This document shows, piece by piece, positions 10,001 through 22,079 of a stretch of DNA of 64,000 nucleotides. Made by a program: the position numbers and the translations under genes. Position 1 is the first letter of the stretch; the number at the start of each line of letters is the position of its first letter. This stretch comes from Datnioides undecimradiatus (lineage: Eukaryota; Chordata; Actinopteri; Lobotiformes; Datnioididae), in NCBI GenBank assembly GCA_008933995.1, contig WARS01000014.1, positions 8,603,192-8,667,191 on the forward strand, read 5' to 3'. The notes under the pieces are model-generated. The model worked only from the letters and a program-made list of their open reading frames with translations. It ran no database searches and was not told the origin of the DNA.

Positions 10001-12939
10001 ACCTGTCTGCCGCCACGACTGCACTCATGCAGTCCTGTATGGCTAGTTTACTCAATGGTAGTGAAGCTGCACTTAGACACAAGTAACACAGTGACACAAG
10101 GCTTTGAGCTAAATAATAGTGTACGCATGCTTATATATACTTATACTTTTTATCGTGTTTACAACTGATAACATCCACTAATATTCTGCTTTGTGTTTGA
10201 GCACCTAACCTGCTGAGCATGAGCAGGCCACACCTACGTCAGTGATGATTCAGTACTCGGCAGGTAAACATCTATATAAAGCAAGAAATGCCATGCAAAT
10301 GTACAGCACGAGCAACAGAAATTAAAAATATATATATATATGTTATGATAAATATTTATAAGCAGAAGTTTAATAAGAAGTTCAACAACAGTTATACCAG
10401 CCCCAAACTGTAAGAACTTTGGGGTGAGGATAAGTGTAAAAGTCATGTCTGATGGCGCTGAGGAAATAGAATCCGTAGATTACTGACTTTAGTCTCATGG
10501 GTAAGGACTTTACATTTTGTTTTATTGAAAATGACTTGGCTTGCTGCCACAAGACACCATATTCACAGTCCCTGCAAATTATAATTGCTTGGGAAATATC
10601 CAATGAAGCCTTGTAGAGTTGTGCGGTTTTGGTGGGAAAGAGGTCAAAAAATTATAGAAAGAGAAAATATGATCAAAGGCGCATTGCTTGTTACCCTGGC
10701 TGTGTAGCATTAAGCAGAAGCAAAGTCTGGAGAAGGCACTCAGGAGGCTCATGACCCCATTCTTTAAAACGTGTCTAAGAGGCTGAGGCAATCCCACTAA
10801 AGTGCAGTGAAGCGTTTGCTGGAAGCAGGTGTCAGTATCTTTCAAGTCGCACTGAAAGCTGAAATTGCATTGAAAACAGTTTTAACTGTCATTCACTAAG
10901 CAACAGGTCCAATTTCTTCCAAAAGACAATTTGGCATGGTTTGGATAAAGAAACACGAGTTATACTAAAAATATTAGTTATGTAACTCAGGTTACAAAAG
11001 TGAGTTGTGTTACATTATAAAAGTTACATCAGTTGGGCACATTGAAAAACATTTGAATGGTTACCACTGTGAAAGAGTCACAGATTAGTTTAGACACAAA
11101 AACACTCAGGTGGGTTTAGTTAGTTAAAGATGAGTAGGTGAGTGGTTACTCCTTATGTATGTGATGACTGAGTTATGCATGTTAACTTTGGTACATATTT
11201 TAAAATAGGTCACATTCCCACCCATCTACTACCAGGTCCACAGTGGACTTTGCAGCTGTATAATACATCACAACTTGCTTCCTTTGCTACCATCATAATT
11301 ACATTTCCACTAAGTCACTTTCTCATGATAAACCTAAATATGGGTCATCATAACCTGCTTCCATAGGTCTGCATACATTTGGGGAGAGAGGTCTGGATTG
11401 AAGACACCAACACTTAAAACTAAACTTTGGCAACAAAATTCCATAATTACTACCGCAAGCTTGTTGGCTGTGTTGCACTTCCTGTTTAACCCTTCTCTGT
11501 TGCCATAGTTACTGTTCTACCGTGCTTCAGAACTTGCTAACCCTTTCAAATACTCTTTCTTGAATAAAAGATACACAAACCTCAAACGAAAAGTCTGGGA
11601 AGTTATATCACCAACACACCAGTGAATTCTGTTTTGCCACCTTCTGGTGCATTAGAAGCAAACCGCAAACTGAATCAGGGTCTTATGTAGATCTATGTAT
11701 ATGCTGCCATAAATATGCTAAAGGCCTAAAGAGAAACTGCACTTGTTCTACTAGGAAGCACCCTTTCTATCTAATCTAATTCTGCAGTGTACAGCAGCCA
11801 CCCCAGGGCAATCTGACAGAATGTGTAGTGGAAGTTACTGTTGACATCGCCATATGCCTGGGAGTCACACAGGGAGAGGATCAGGGAGGGAACAAAGGAA
11901 GGAGGGGAAGAAAACTGGAGCAATAAAGCTCCTGCTTAAAGAGGAGATAAAGGGCGTGAGGAGTAAAGGGAGGAAAATAAAAAGTGGAGGTAAAAATCTT
12001 CTTTGAACTTTGGTTGGAGGCAGGGAGGAAGGAAGGCTGATGGATAAAGAACCCAAAGAGGGACTAACTGATCTATCAAGGGAAAGAGGAAAAACAGTCA
12101 CATGGATGTCTGTTAGATGAGCATAAAGCTTAGGATAAAATAAATTCCACCGTCATTTGAATTATGAAACAATAATTTAAACCCATATTAAGCTGTGTGC
12201 TGCATGAAACCGCAGTATCAGCGGGTACACCATTAGACGACAGGTTTCCAAGTGACTTTTGGTTCTTCAAAAGTTCTTCGTGTGCCTTAAACTGCACAAA
12301 TCGCAAAACTAATGTGGGGAAACATGTTAATTATTCCAGGAAAGAAGCTGCTCTGTTCTAGCTCAGAGAACACAATTAGCTATTATTAGCATCTAGCAAT
12401 ACAGTCAGGGCACAGGATTCTTCCCAGTGCTGGAAAAGTAGTGGATACAGTTTTTGTGAAGGAAGATTTTGAGGTAAAACACAATTAATGAACCGTATGA
12501 TCGATGATTCATTGATCAGTTTGATGTGTATTTGGAATTTCAGTGAGCGCCCTGGTTGGGATGCCTGCACTGAGTGATGGCTTTGGAGGAAAGACATCAA
12601 GTTACACGCAGACTCTCTTTTCGTGATCTTGTTTGGGGTTAGGGGTCGGGGTTGGTGGGCTTCTACGATCCCACCTAGTGTGGGACACCTGCATTACCCG
12701 CACGGCTGATGAATAAAGTCTAGGCTGCAGTTATTCCTGCTAATAGCTGCCATTTTTCACCGAGATATATGTCACATTAGCTGATAATAGATGACACTTT
12801 TCAGTTTCTTCAGGTCATAACGTGCAAAAACTAGCTGCACACATTCACAAACTGACGTTCTTGACGTTTCTCACTTTTCCCTGTGCTGCCATAACAACTG
12901 TCTGCATCTCCGTGCTTCCTCTGTCTCATTCTTTTGTTG
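10001..12939. other. Gene-free tract
   Basis: Mostly unique-looking AT-rich DNA. A short (TA)n run lies near 10328-10341, and a purine-rich stretch (GGGAGG/GAGGAAG) at 11868-12080 gives antisense Ser/Pro-rich frames that I regard as compositional. No domains, terminal repeats or credible exons were found. Confidence 0.4.
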
Positions 12940-13290
12940 TGGTCACATGTTCTCTCCTCGCTCTTCATACACAGAACACATTTGCGGACGGAGTCGTGAG
13001 ACCAGCGGGAGGTACAGTAGAGAGTGTGGAGAAAACAAAGAGGAAGGTAGGATGGTTAGTCGCTGTCCCAGGAGAGAGCGGCGGCTGGGAGGAAATGACA
13101 GACATCTTGGAGGAGCGCTTTCAGTCCGTATGTTGCCTGTCAGGCGACAAAGCTTCGCCCTGTTGCACACGCACCCAGGAGGACGGAGATTTACAACGGG
13201 AGCCGCGCTGAACATGGAGAGCACACACACGTATTGACAGACTCGCACACCCTCACTCATGCATGGACAAACCACGCACACAAGAGAGGA
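12940..13290. promoter_or_regulatory. CpG-rich patch with overlapping open frames
   Basis: Seen: elevated CpG (GCGGACGGAGTCGTG, CGGCGGC, GGCGACAAAGC, ACGGGAGCCGCGC) and open frames of about 96-130 codons on three frames and both strands, as expected where stop codons are depleted by high GC. None shows a known domain. Two GT-containing donor-like sites (GAGGTACAGT, AAGGTAGGAT) follow a TACACAG acceptor-like site, but no frame is persuasive. It could be a promoter/first-exon region or simply a GC-rich patch. Confidence 0.3.
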
Positions 13291-13388
13291 GGGATTTACA
13301 ACTGAAATATTGTTAACACGGGGCCTCCTGTGCACACCGCTGATTTGAAATCCAGGGTGATGTACGACTCCGAAGCCATTCTACATCA

Positions 13389-13470
13389 AGACTAAACAAA
13401 CAAACAAATAAAAAAACATGCTCTCAGCCATCACATGCCTCTGAGTAAAAAAAAACAAAAAACAAACAAA
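13389..13470. repeat. A-rich low-complexity tract
   Basis: AAAC/AAAT-type text with several long A-runs. No element boundaries were seen. Confidence 0.7.
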
Positions 13471-13699
13471 CTCTTTATATGAGGAGAGATTTGGGTTTTA
13501 CAGTGCCAAAAAGTCACGTGGTTTTGCATAAATATGTGATTTATCTAGAGAATAGAGCAAGAGATGAGGGGGCCGTTCAGTCATGACATCATCACTTTGC
13601 TTCACACACACCTTAGAGATATCCTTAATTGGAACATATGTCCCATAATACTTTGCTAGAAACTGTCTCTCTTTTTATTTTTTTTTACCTTGATTTTGT

Positions 13700-13830
13700 T
13701 CCACAGCCCACTGCAGAAATAGATGTTTTGCATATATGAATGGGCATTTATGCCATATTTTAAGCTTTGCTGCGCACACATTAAAAGCATTTCAAACATG
13801 CAAATGCACATGAAGGATGATGGATTAAAA
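13700..13830. promoter_or_regulatory. Candidate conserved noncoding element with POU octamer
   Basis: Seen: a perfect ATGCAAAT octamer at 13798-13805, plus TTGCATATATGAATGGGCAT and related TTTATGCC words nearby. Known: ATGCAAAT is the canonical POU-domain binding site. Inference: enhancer-like element. No conservation data are available here. Confidence 0.35.
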
Positions 13831-14666
13831 AACAAATGTACAGAACAATACGTGTGAATGATTGCAAAAGCAATGCCGCATCACATTGTGGCAAAAAAAA
13901 TATAATTTGACAGGATAATAAATTTGGAATTGATTTGATAAAGTCAGTCAAGATTGAATATTGCCTAGGTTGCCCTGCTGAAAATGATCAAGACAATCTT
14001 TGACAAGAATAATGACGACAACAACAAAAAAGATTGATGCTGAAAATGGAGATGCTGCTCTCACCTGATGATTTGTCTCTCCTGTTTTTCAGATTAAAAG
14101 CATTTCCAAAGACTGATTAATCATTTTTATATATATCAAATTTTGAATAGCAAGAGCATAATGAAGTAAATAAAGGCATAATAACACCTGTGGAGGTACG
14201 TAGGTGTTGGTAGGTGAACGTGTGTTCGTCTTTGGTAAATTGACGACAGTGAGTTAGCCAAACAACAAAGACGAACTCTTCGCTTGTGTCTGGTTGAAAT
14301 GCTCTTTGCTCGTCTGTTAGTGCTCACCCAAAGATGGTTTCATTTGAAGGTGACACAGCGCTCTATAACACTGCGCTGATTGGACAAATGGGTAGTGGGA
14401 TTTGCTTAGGTAGCTAGCAACTAGCTCGCTAGTTTTTTATTGTATGTAACACCTGAGGACAAAGGTGTCGTTGGAATCTTATAGCTACATTTTGAAGCAC
14501 ATGGTGTGACTTCAAATCTCCAGTTTCCTTGGTTTGGGAAATGAAATTATTCAGATTCCTGCTGAGAGTTAGATGAGAACGTTGAGCTCACATGGTAGGT
14601 TCAATACAATGTTAGGGCTAGCTAGTTTAGTTTGTTAGCTTATTTGCCCTAAAATATAGTCCAGAG

Positions 14667-14794
14667 ATCCATCCATCCATCCATTTTCTGGAACCGCTCT
14701 TTCCCTTTTGGGGTCACGGGGATCATATCCCAGCAGTCAATGGCTGGGAGGCGGGGTACACCCAGGACAGGTTGCCAGTCTGTTGCTGGGCCTA
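14667..14794 (-). mobile_element. L2-clade LINE 3' tail (Maui-like), truncated
   Basis: Read on the minus strand it runs through CCTGTCCTGGGTGTACCCCG and CTGGGATATGATCCCCGTGA and ends in a short ATGG repeat (14667-14683). Known: this text with an ATGG/GGAT tail is the 3' terminus of L2-type fish LINEs, which insert 5'-truncated copies. Only about 130 bp remain. Confidence 0.75.
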
Positions 14795-14865
14795 GCAAAA
14801 TCTGTTTCTGTAATAAACATCAGTGTTTCAGTTGTTGATCTTAAGTCCAGAATAGCCATTTCCAA

Positions 14866-14911
14866 TTGCACAGACTTTGCTAAGAGAGTTGCACAGACTT
14901 TGCTAAGAGAG
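14866..14911 (+). repeat. 23-bp unit duplicated in tandem
   Basis: Two exact head-to-tail copies (14866-14888 and 14889-14911) of a 23-bp unit beginning TTGCACAGACTTTGC. Exact identity suggests a recent slippage or repair duplication. Confidence 0.9.
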
Positions 14912-15879
14912 TAAATAGCCACTTCCTCCAAACTGTTCTTTAAGTTTATCACTTAAAAGCTGGTCAGCACATCCTTTGGGATCATGGGCTATGAAGTTGG
15001 GTGGCATTCTGTGACGCTAACATGAAATTTGTCAATTCTTTTCAAATTCGAAATAATAATAATAATACGTTTTCTTAATATTTCTCCCATTGGTTTCAAC
15101 AACAACTACAGGCCTGAAAATGAATTCATATGATATAATGAAATTTAATCCCATTATTGCTCAGAAGCATCATAATTTGTGTATATAATAGATTTTATAG
15201 CATGTAGACCATCTAAGCAGCAAATGATCTCAGATGTGTTTTCTTTCAACTTTACCACACTTTGCAGTTTTACTGAATTAAAGTTTGACTTTGATATGGT
15301 ATTTTAAAGTGGCATTTTTAACCCTTGGGCACCCAAATACTGTTAAAAGAATGCTCAACCCCCAAATATAGGCAAAATGAGCATCAATGAGCTACCTCTT
15401 ATCCTTCAGCCGCAGATCATGTAACACAGCTATAGGTTTGCTGCCATAAAATTAAACGGTTGTACTAATTAGACTACTTATACTAATAATAATGTGTAAT
15501 ATTACATGAACAGGGTCATAAATTTAATTACATTACCCCTGACTGAAGAACTGTGCCTTCAGACATAAATCCTATTAAACATGAAATATCTTTTAAATCG
15601 CCTGGGAACCTTCAGCCTCCTTTCATTTAGCCATGAAGAATACTGTTGCAATACACAGTAACTGTCAACTAAACCAGAGGCCATTAAGCTGCAAATCAAG
15701 GGAAATTGAAACCAGCAACGCTCGAGTCTGAAATACAGAGACCATGTGGTGAAAAAACCTAAAGAATAGAGTTAACAGCTCCTCTAAAAACGCCTGAATG
15801 CCACACACTTTACAGGCCGAAGAGAGTAAACTCACACATGCCGTGTGCCGTGACGAGCACACACGCGCGCACACTGAGG

Positions 15880-16270
15880 GTCTAATACAGGGGATTATTA
15901 ATTGACAAAATGAGTTTGACGCTGGTTTGATAGATGTGCAGAACAGAGCAGAAGGCAGACCTAATCACTCCAGCCCTAAATGGATTCATTATGACGACCG
16001 GCGTGACATGCTGCTACTGCAATGCAGACAGAAAGGCAGAGGGTGGCGGGGGGGTGGGGGTTTGACTGGAAGCCTAATATAGCACAATGACAGCGATAAA
16101 ATCAGCTTTTGCTTTACGGCAGGACATTACACCGAGCTCAGAGTGGTGTACAGTGAGGGGAAGACAGTAAGTGCAGGTTTTATACGGTCTCCCGGGCGTT
16201 TGATGGTGATGGCATATGGACCTAATTAATTAACCATTTATCTGAACGGGATTTCAGCTGTTTGGTCCAC
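15880..16270. promoter_or_regulatory. Candidate conserved noncoding block
   Basis: Seen: homeodomain-type words (ATTATTAATTGACA, CCTAATTAATTAACC), moderate GC, and retained CpGs in DNA without open frames. A G-rich run at 16041-16060 (GGG, seven G, five G) may form a quadruplex. Such composition is typical of developmental enhancers, but this is inference only. Confidence 0.3.
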
Positions 16271-18386
16271 AGTTTATAAAGTGCAACCCAGGACAAATGG
16301 CGCATGCACACTGGTGGATGCACGTGTCTTTTTTTCTTTGGAGGAACCTCGGTATACATGTCAGAGATTTGAAGCATCAACCCAGCATCAAATCAGCTGA
16401 TTGCTGCTGGAACTGAACTCCTAAACCTCTAGCCTCAACGCTGTGAATGGACAGGAAATCAAGAATCAACTGTATCATGTTTGACTGCTGAAACGCTCAC
16501 CAGCATCGACCATATAACAGGGCTTGGACAGAGTGAGCAATAACATCAAACTAAAATGATTCCCTAACTCATTTACATTTATATACAACCTATTTGCAAC
16601 AGAAACCATGCTATGAATGAAATGTAACGCTACTTAAATGATGCTTTTTGAGGGATGAGGGGATGTTTGAATAGATGTACCCGACAAGTCACAAAACGAT
16701 ACTTAACTTGGTCTCCCCGGCTTGATTAGAGGAACATTCACTAGCTATTCAATTTCCTATAGTCCAGCAGATATAAAGGTCAGGGAACGGCTGCAGTTTT
16801 GGTTAAATACAATTTAACTCACCTCTACGTTGCCTTCAACCAGAGCTCCCCGCTCATTTGTCGACCAGATGATGCATTCACACGTCTCTAGGGTTGTGAC
16901 TTATGCCTGCATCCATGGGCAGTCGGATCCAGGGCAGGATGGGTTGCAAAACTCAAACTGTCAAGCAAGGCAGATCAAAAGACAGTGACAGAAATGTGAG
17001 TGAATGCTCAGCTGTATTAAAGCGGATTAGCTAAACTCAACCGTCGTCCAATATGTGTGTCCACCACCAGCCAGAGCTTTGTGGTCCAGGGCAGCCCAGT
17101 GCATTCTGGTCATAGGAGGTCTTCTACCTTTAGAACAAAATGTTTTCTCTCATTATGTAACACCAATCAAAGAAAAATGTGTCTTTCTACTGCAGACAAC
17201 CCAGATTCATTAAAAAAGACCACTGTTCCAGCAAAGCAACGCTACTTTAACCAAATGTGATCTTTCTTTATCATAACAGGCACTTTTCGTTGCTGAAACC
17301 CAACTGAAAAAAACAGATTTCAACTCCTTTTTGACAGCTTCTTGCACTCAGAAACAAATTGTCCATGGACAGAACCCAAACAGCAATCACCCTTCCCATC
17401 ACAATGTAATTTCAAGGAGGAGATAATGAAGCCCACCCAAGAATTTGCATAGACAAGTAGTTTTGGGAGATTGCTGTCATGGAAAAAAAGCTGATTTTCT
17501 CCTCAAGTGATATCAGACAACGCAGACAAACACACTTTCTCTGAGATTTGCAATGTGTCAAACTCACACACACACAACTCAATATGGATCTAATACAAAA
17601 CAAACCAACCGTAGTTGGCCTGTCAGGTTGAGACTCACAGGGTCACAGCTCCTGATCTGTTCGAGGTGGCTCTCAAACACCATTTCGTGACTGCATAAGG
17701 AGCTCAACAGGGACTTTGGCGATGGAATGAGAGGAAGCAGCAGCGTGACGCCAGAGAAAAGGAGAGATAAAGAGAGGAGGAGTGAGACAGCAGTGGGTAC
17801 TTAATCGCAGCGTCACTTTATAACAGAACAAAGAGAGGCCTTGTTTTTGGAGCAGCAGCTCTGGGACCAGCTTCTTACACTGAGACATCTGCTCAACAGC
17901 ATGTGTGTATCTGTGTGTGTGTGTGTGCGCGCAAAAATTGGAAGTTCCACATTCAGTCAAAGCACTGATCTGTCAACGGCAACGGGACGAGTTTCCAAAC
18001 TGTTGACCTGAGTTTGACACTCTCTGTTTCTGACTGTTCTTCTAGAAAACATGTCACATTTGTGGTGTCAGACTGTCTTTGAGCTTTCAAAGCTGTTTCT
18101 CTGTGAAAAGAAAAACAAAAAAACTAATGACATCACTAATGACATACTTTTGTGAATTGTGCGTATATGCTGTTCCCGCTGCTAGCAAAAGTGACTGCCC
18201 CGTGTCCCCCTGCTGTCCTTCTGATTCCCATCAGGCCACTAAGAAGCTGACCCTGGTTCTGGTCTGGATCCAGACCCAGTCCTGTCCATGTCTATTACTG
18301 AAAAATATAGTGAACATTTTAACCAGTGCAGCATTCCAAGCCTTTACAGAATCCACAAAACCAATTGCCATGCATTATAAAATGTC
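16271..18386. other. Gene-free tract
   Basis: Unique-looking DNA with one imperfect TG run near 17903-17928 ending in GCGCGC. The open frame starting at 18079 has no recognisable domain and runs into the LTR at 18387, so it is not a gene. Confidence 0.4.
18382..18386 (+). repeat. Target-site duplication ATGTC, left of the solo LTR
   Basis: Identical to 19072-19076 on the other side of the LTR. Confidence 0.8.
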
Positions 18387-19071
18387 TGTCAGGCCGAGAC
18401 AATGGACTGGACTCAGACGCAGAAGAGTGAGGTTGCAGAGGCAGGCTTTTATTATGACTCTCGCAAAATTACAAGGCTATGAAAAGATTATCTACGACTA
18501 AGAAACTAAACTGAAACAAAAAACTCTCCGTTCGGAGGACAAAACCCTACTCTACTCTTAATCCAATAAAAAGGCTCTCTTTCAAAAAACAGAGGCTCTA
18601 ACACTATGATAACTAGAACTCAAAATCACTCACATGGAGGGAAAAACTGTCTAAGCAGAAACAAAAGAACAAACTCTAAGCTAATGAACTAAACTAAACA
18701 CAAAATCTTTCTCTATGAAACTATGGTCTATTTACTATGAAAACTACAACAAAAAATCTCTCACAAGGAGGCAATAATACTCAACAATGGCTTTCGCTCT
18801 GGATGACTTGAGAAGACGTGACTATGAAAACAGGCTGGGGTGGTCGACGGACGAAACACTCTGGCACGGGACAAAGGGAGACGCAGACTATTTAACACAT
18901 GAGGGTAATGAGGCACAGGTGGACACAATCGGGAATCAGGGAAGACAATCAGACAGGTGGCACATGAGGAAGGGCAAGTGACCTGAAACGAGAGGAGAGT
19001 TACTTTTCAAAATAAAACAGGAAATGACAAGACACATACCAAGACAAGACAAACCTCACCGCGGTGTGACA
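18387..19071 (-). mobile_element. Solo LTR of an unclassified LTR retrotransposon
   Basis: Seen: a 685-bp unit starting TGTCAGGCCG and ending CGGTGTGACA (TG...CA ends, with short inverted TGTCA/TGACA), flanked by the 5-bp direct repeat ATGTC (18382-18386 and 19072-19076). Read on the minus strand it has a TTAAATAG TATA-like region near 18890-18902 and an AATAAA signal (18448-18453) about 60 bp from its end, the usual promoter-to-polyA order in an LTR. No gag/pol remains, so recombination between the two LTRs of a full element is the likely origin. A 5-bp duplication fits Gypsy- or Copia-type integrases; I cannot decide between them. A small open frame at 18787-18981 is a by-product of LTR sequence. 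Confidence 0.85.
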
Positions 19072-19076
19072 ATGTC
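19072..19076 (+). repeat. Target-site duplication ATGTC, right of the solo LTR
   Basis: Identical to 18382-18386. The pair defines the insertion precisely. Confidence 0.8.
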
Positions 19077-19466
19077 ACTTTTTAAGCTTGTGACCCATTA
19101 ACAGCAAAGCACTAGCTGCACATACTAGAGTTGTAATACATTCAACAGTGATATTATTATTTTTTGTTTCCTCTGCTCCTTGGGAAGCTAAATTAGCTTA
19201 AGAGAGAAGCAAATATTAGTGGGAAGTCTTCAAAAATTAGATTATGCGTGGCAAATGGATGCACATTTTTAATTTAGTGCATTTGGGATGTACATTCCAC
19301 ATGCATGATTAGAGAAAGTCATAATTGTTCCAATACTGGAATAACAAAAAACCCTTGTCTGGATCAGAATAAACCTGAAACAGGAACAGTAAGACTACAC
19401 ATTACATAAGAATGATACATAATACAGCGGTTGGTGTGTGTGATCCACCTGAGATGTTACAAAATT

Positions 19467-19485
19467 TAAAAAAAAAAAAAAAAAA
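19467..19485. repeat. Poly-A tract
   Basis: An A homopolymer of roughly 18-19 bases. No retrogene or SINE body was recognised on either side. Confidence 0.8.
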
Positions 19486-20699
19486 GTCTTCTGAATAAAG
19501 TTATGTTCGTTTGAGTGCTGTTTCTGTTCAGGATTCCATAAACTATTGAAATTTAAGTATTTTGACCCATTCCACCTGTGTCCTAACAGAGCAGCAAAGC
19601 CTGCCTCATTTTAACGGCTCCTCCAAGTGTTGCTTTCGTCTGTCTTTTCTTCCCAAATCAAGCCACAGCTACTGCATCATTAGCATCATTAGCAGCTAAG
19701 AGTACTTCACCATCCAAAAGGCTGTGCTCAGGGGTGAGGTCTTTGAATCAGGACCCAGTTTGGGACTCAAGCAGCAGCTCAGGGTCTTGATATTTGTTTT
19801 AGCTGACTTAGTACGAGTTCAGTCTCGTCTTTATCAAGCGTCAGGAGTGGGGATTTGTCTGTGGCCTGAGAGACAATTGTTCCGGAGAGGTCCTCTCCCA
19901 AACGGGTCCCTCCCCTTCACTACAGAGGATCACTCCACATGCAGTCACACTCACAGCTGTGGAGGGCACTCCATGTGAAGAGGGTGGGTATGAATAAATT
20001 GATGCTTACAATGGAGAGTGCAAGTGTCTCCCACTGTTTACAACATTTGTCACCATGGATACTGATAGATGTCCCGCTTGTCAAGCTGCTCCGAACACAG
20101 AAGGCAGAGTTTTTCAGAAAATACATATAGTTTTCCCCCACATGCAAAATATTGATGAGTCAATTTATGCATTTTATCATTCTTGATGTATTTTTGTAGC
20201 AACAGCAACTACAGCCTCCATGGAGAAAGCTCTCGGTCTGAACCCAGCAAGCTTTACTTTGAAAGTCTAACCCGATGTTGCATATTTAAGCCTGTTATTG
20301 GTAACTCGACTATCATTCAATGCAAAGAATGGATAAAGATGTCTTAGCTCCAGTTAGCCTGAACCACAGTCCCCTTGTAATCAGAAGCTTGGCAGAAAAC
20401 CACTCAAACCTTATTTGGTACTTGTGTTTGCTCTCATCTGTTGTATTAATGTTGTATCCAGCTAATAACATGTGAACTATTTGCCCTGGCAGCAGATATG
20501 AACCGACACCCCCCCCGCCCCGCCCCGTTTCAGTCACAAATACAACACTGATTGCAACCAAATGGACTGTTGGTTCAAACTGACCGGTGGAGCGAATAAT
20601 GAAATATGCGCAATGATCAAATAACATGCTATCAACACGTTAATTATCATCATTCTACTGCTTGGTAATTACACAGCATTAGACTCATCAGTTTATCAG

Positions 20700-21050
20700 T
20701 ATTGTGTGCGGTTTGGCTTGCTGGGTAACAGTCACAGGCTGCACCTTTTATACTACGTTCAGAGACATTTCATCGCTGTCTCTGCATCAAAGCCCTCTAT
20801 TTTCCAAAGGCTAATAACCACTCGGCCATGTAGCGATGTGTGGCTGTGTGGAGGCTTTTTATGGCTGTCTATATGTTTATCTAGCAGGGTGTTAACAGGG
20901 CATTTTAAATCATTCTGCGTAACTCTTGTGTCGCCAAAGATTTCCCAATTGTTGTTGGTGTGCTGAACGCAATATCGCCGATTTAGCCCGGTTGCGGAGC
21001 CGTGCACGATAATCTCAGTGACTGATTGGGAGGGGGGGGAAAAAGAGTAG
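20700..21050. promoter_or_regulatory. Candidate conserved noncoding block
   Basis: Seen: no meaningful open frame but many evenly spaced CpGs (AATATCGCCGATTTAGCCCG, GCCGTGCACGATAATC) and AT-core words such as CATTTTAAATCATTC. The texture resembles vertebrate developmental enhancers. A C-rich run just upstream (about 20510-20527) could form a quadruplex on the minus strand. Confidence 0.3.
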
Positions 21051-21529
21051 CAATTCTTAAAAGTTACAAAGTATTTTAAAGGGATATAAAAAAGAGCTGA
21101 TGAAAGCGGGCAGAAAAAAAACACAAAGGCAGAAACTCAAAAGAGAGAATCAAAGCCGAGTCGATAAAAGTCTGTAATTTAACAAGAGCGAAACAAACAT
21201 AGAGCAGCAAATAGCAGAAGAGACATAAAAACAATAAAGGCTACAGCTGGATGATGAAGTATGACAATTAGAGAGAGGCTCTTGCGCAAGAGGCAGTTGT
21301 TGGATTGGATGTAAAGCTGACAGCGCGGCGACTCGGTGTTGGGTCTGACTGCACGTCTGGTTGCTCCCGTCTCCCAGGTAGTCAGGCGGCTAATTGTGGA
21401 GGAGTGGCACCTGTCAGGTTCTACAGGGAAAGGATCTCACTCATTGCAACGCAGCAGTTGAGTTGTTACCAGGGAACATGTGAGGAGTGAATGAGTAAGA
21501 AGCTGTTACTTAACCTTCAGCTAAAGACT

Positions 21530-21725
21530 AACTCTAACTTATATAGAGTATCTGATTTTCACTTAATAATTAGTTAATTAAGTAAGGAAGAAATCAGGAA
21601 CGACTTGATAATTAGTGGCTCGTTACAAAGCGCTTCCATAATAATTCCTAAAGGAGGACTTAATGATGCATTTCCTAAGGGTTTCATCACCATCATTATC
21701 ATTATCAGTGAGTAATTCTGAGCCA
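21530..21725. promoter_or_regulatory. Candidate noncoding regulatory block, homeodomain-site rich
   Basis: Seen: clustered TAAT cores (ACTTAATAATTAGTTAATTAAG, GATAATTAGTGG, CATAATAATTCC, GACTTAATGATGC). Known: TAAT is the core homeodomain site. The density over ~200 bp suggests an enhancer or a purely AT-rich segment, and sequence alone cannot separate these. Confidence 0.3.
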
Positions 21726-22079
21726 GCTAATGGCTGAAAACTAGAAACAACCCCAACTGCTGCTTTGTGTGAGCCCCAAATAGTGATACACAACATTCCC
21801 ATTACTAACCCCCTTATTACTTGATTATTATTTTATGGTTATTTAAACTTTCTACTCTCAAGTAAAGTGGTGCATCACACCGGGTGGTTCCTGGAGTTCC
21901 GAATCATCACTTATCGTTCCGTCACTGAGCTGATTAGACCTCTCCTCACAACGGGCCTGAGAGGTGTCCCTTTCAAAAAGCGACAGTCTGTTTTTATCAG
22001 TTTGACAAAGACATCTGATTAGGAGATTCCCTCATTTGGTTGCTCTGGAGCTCAATCCACCGAGGAGAGCCTCGAAATG

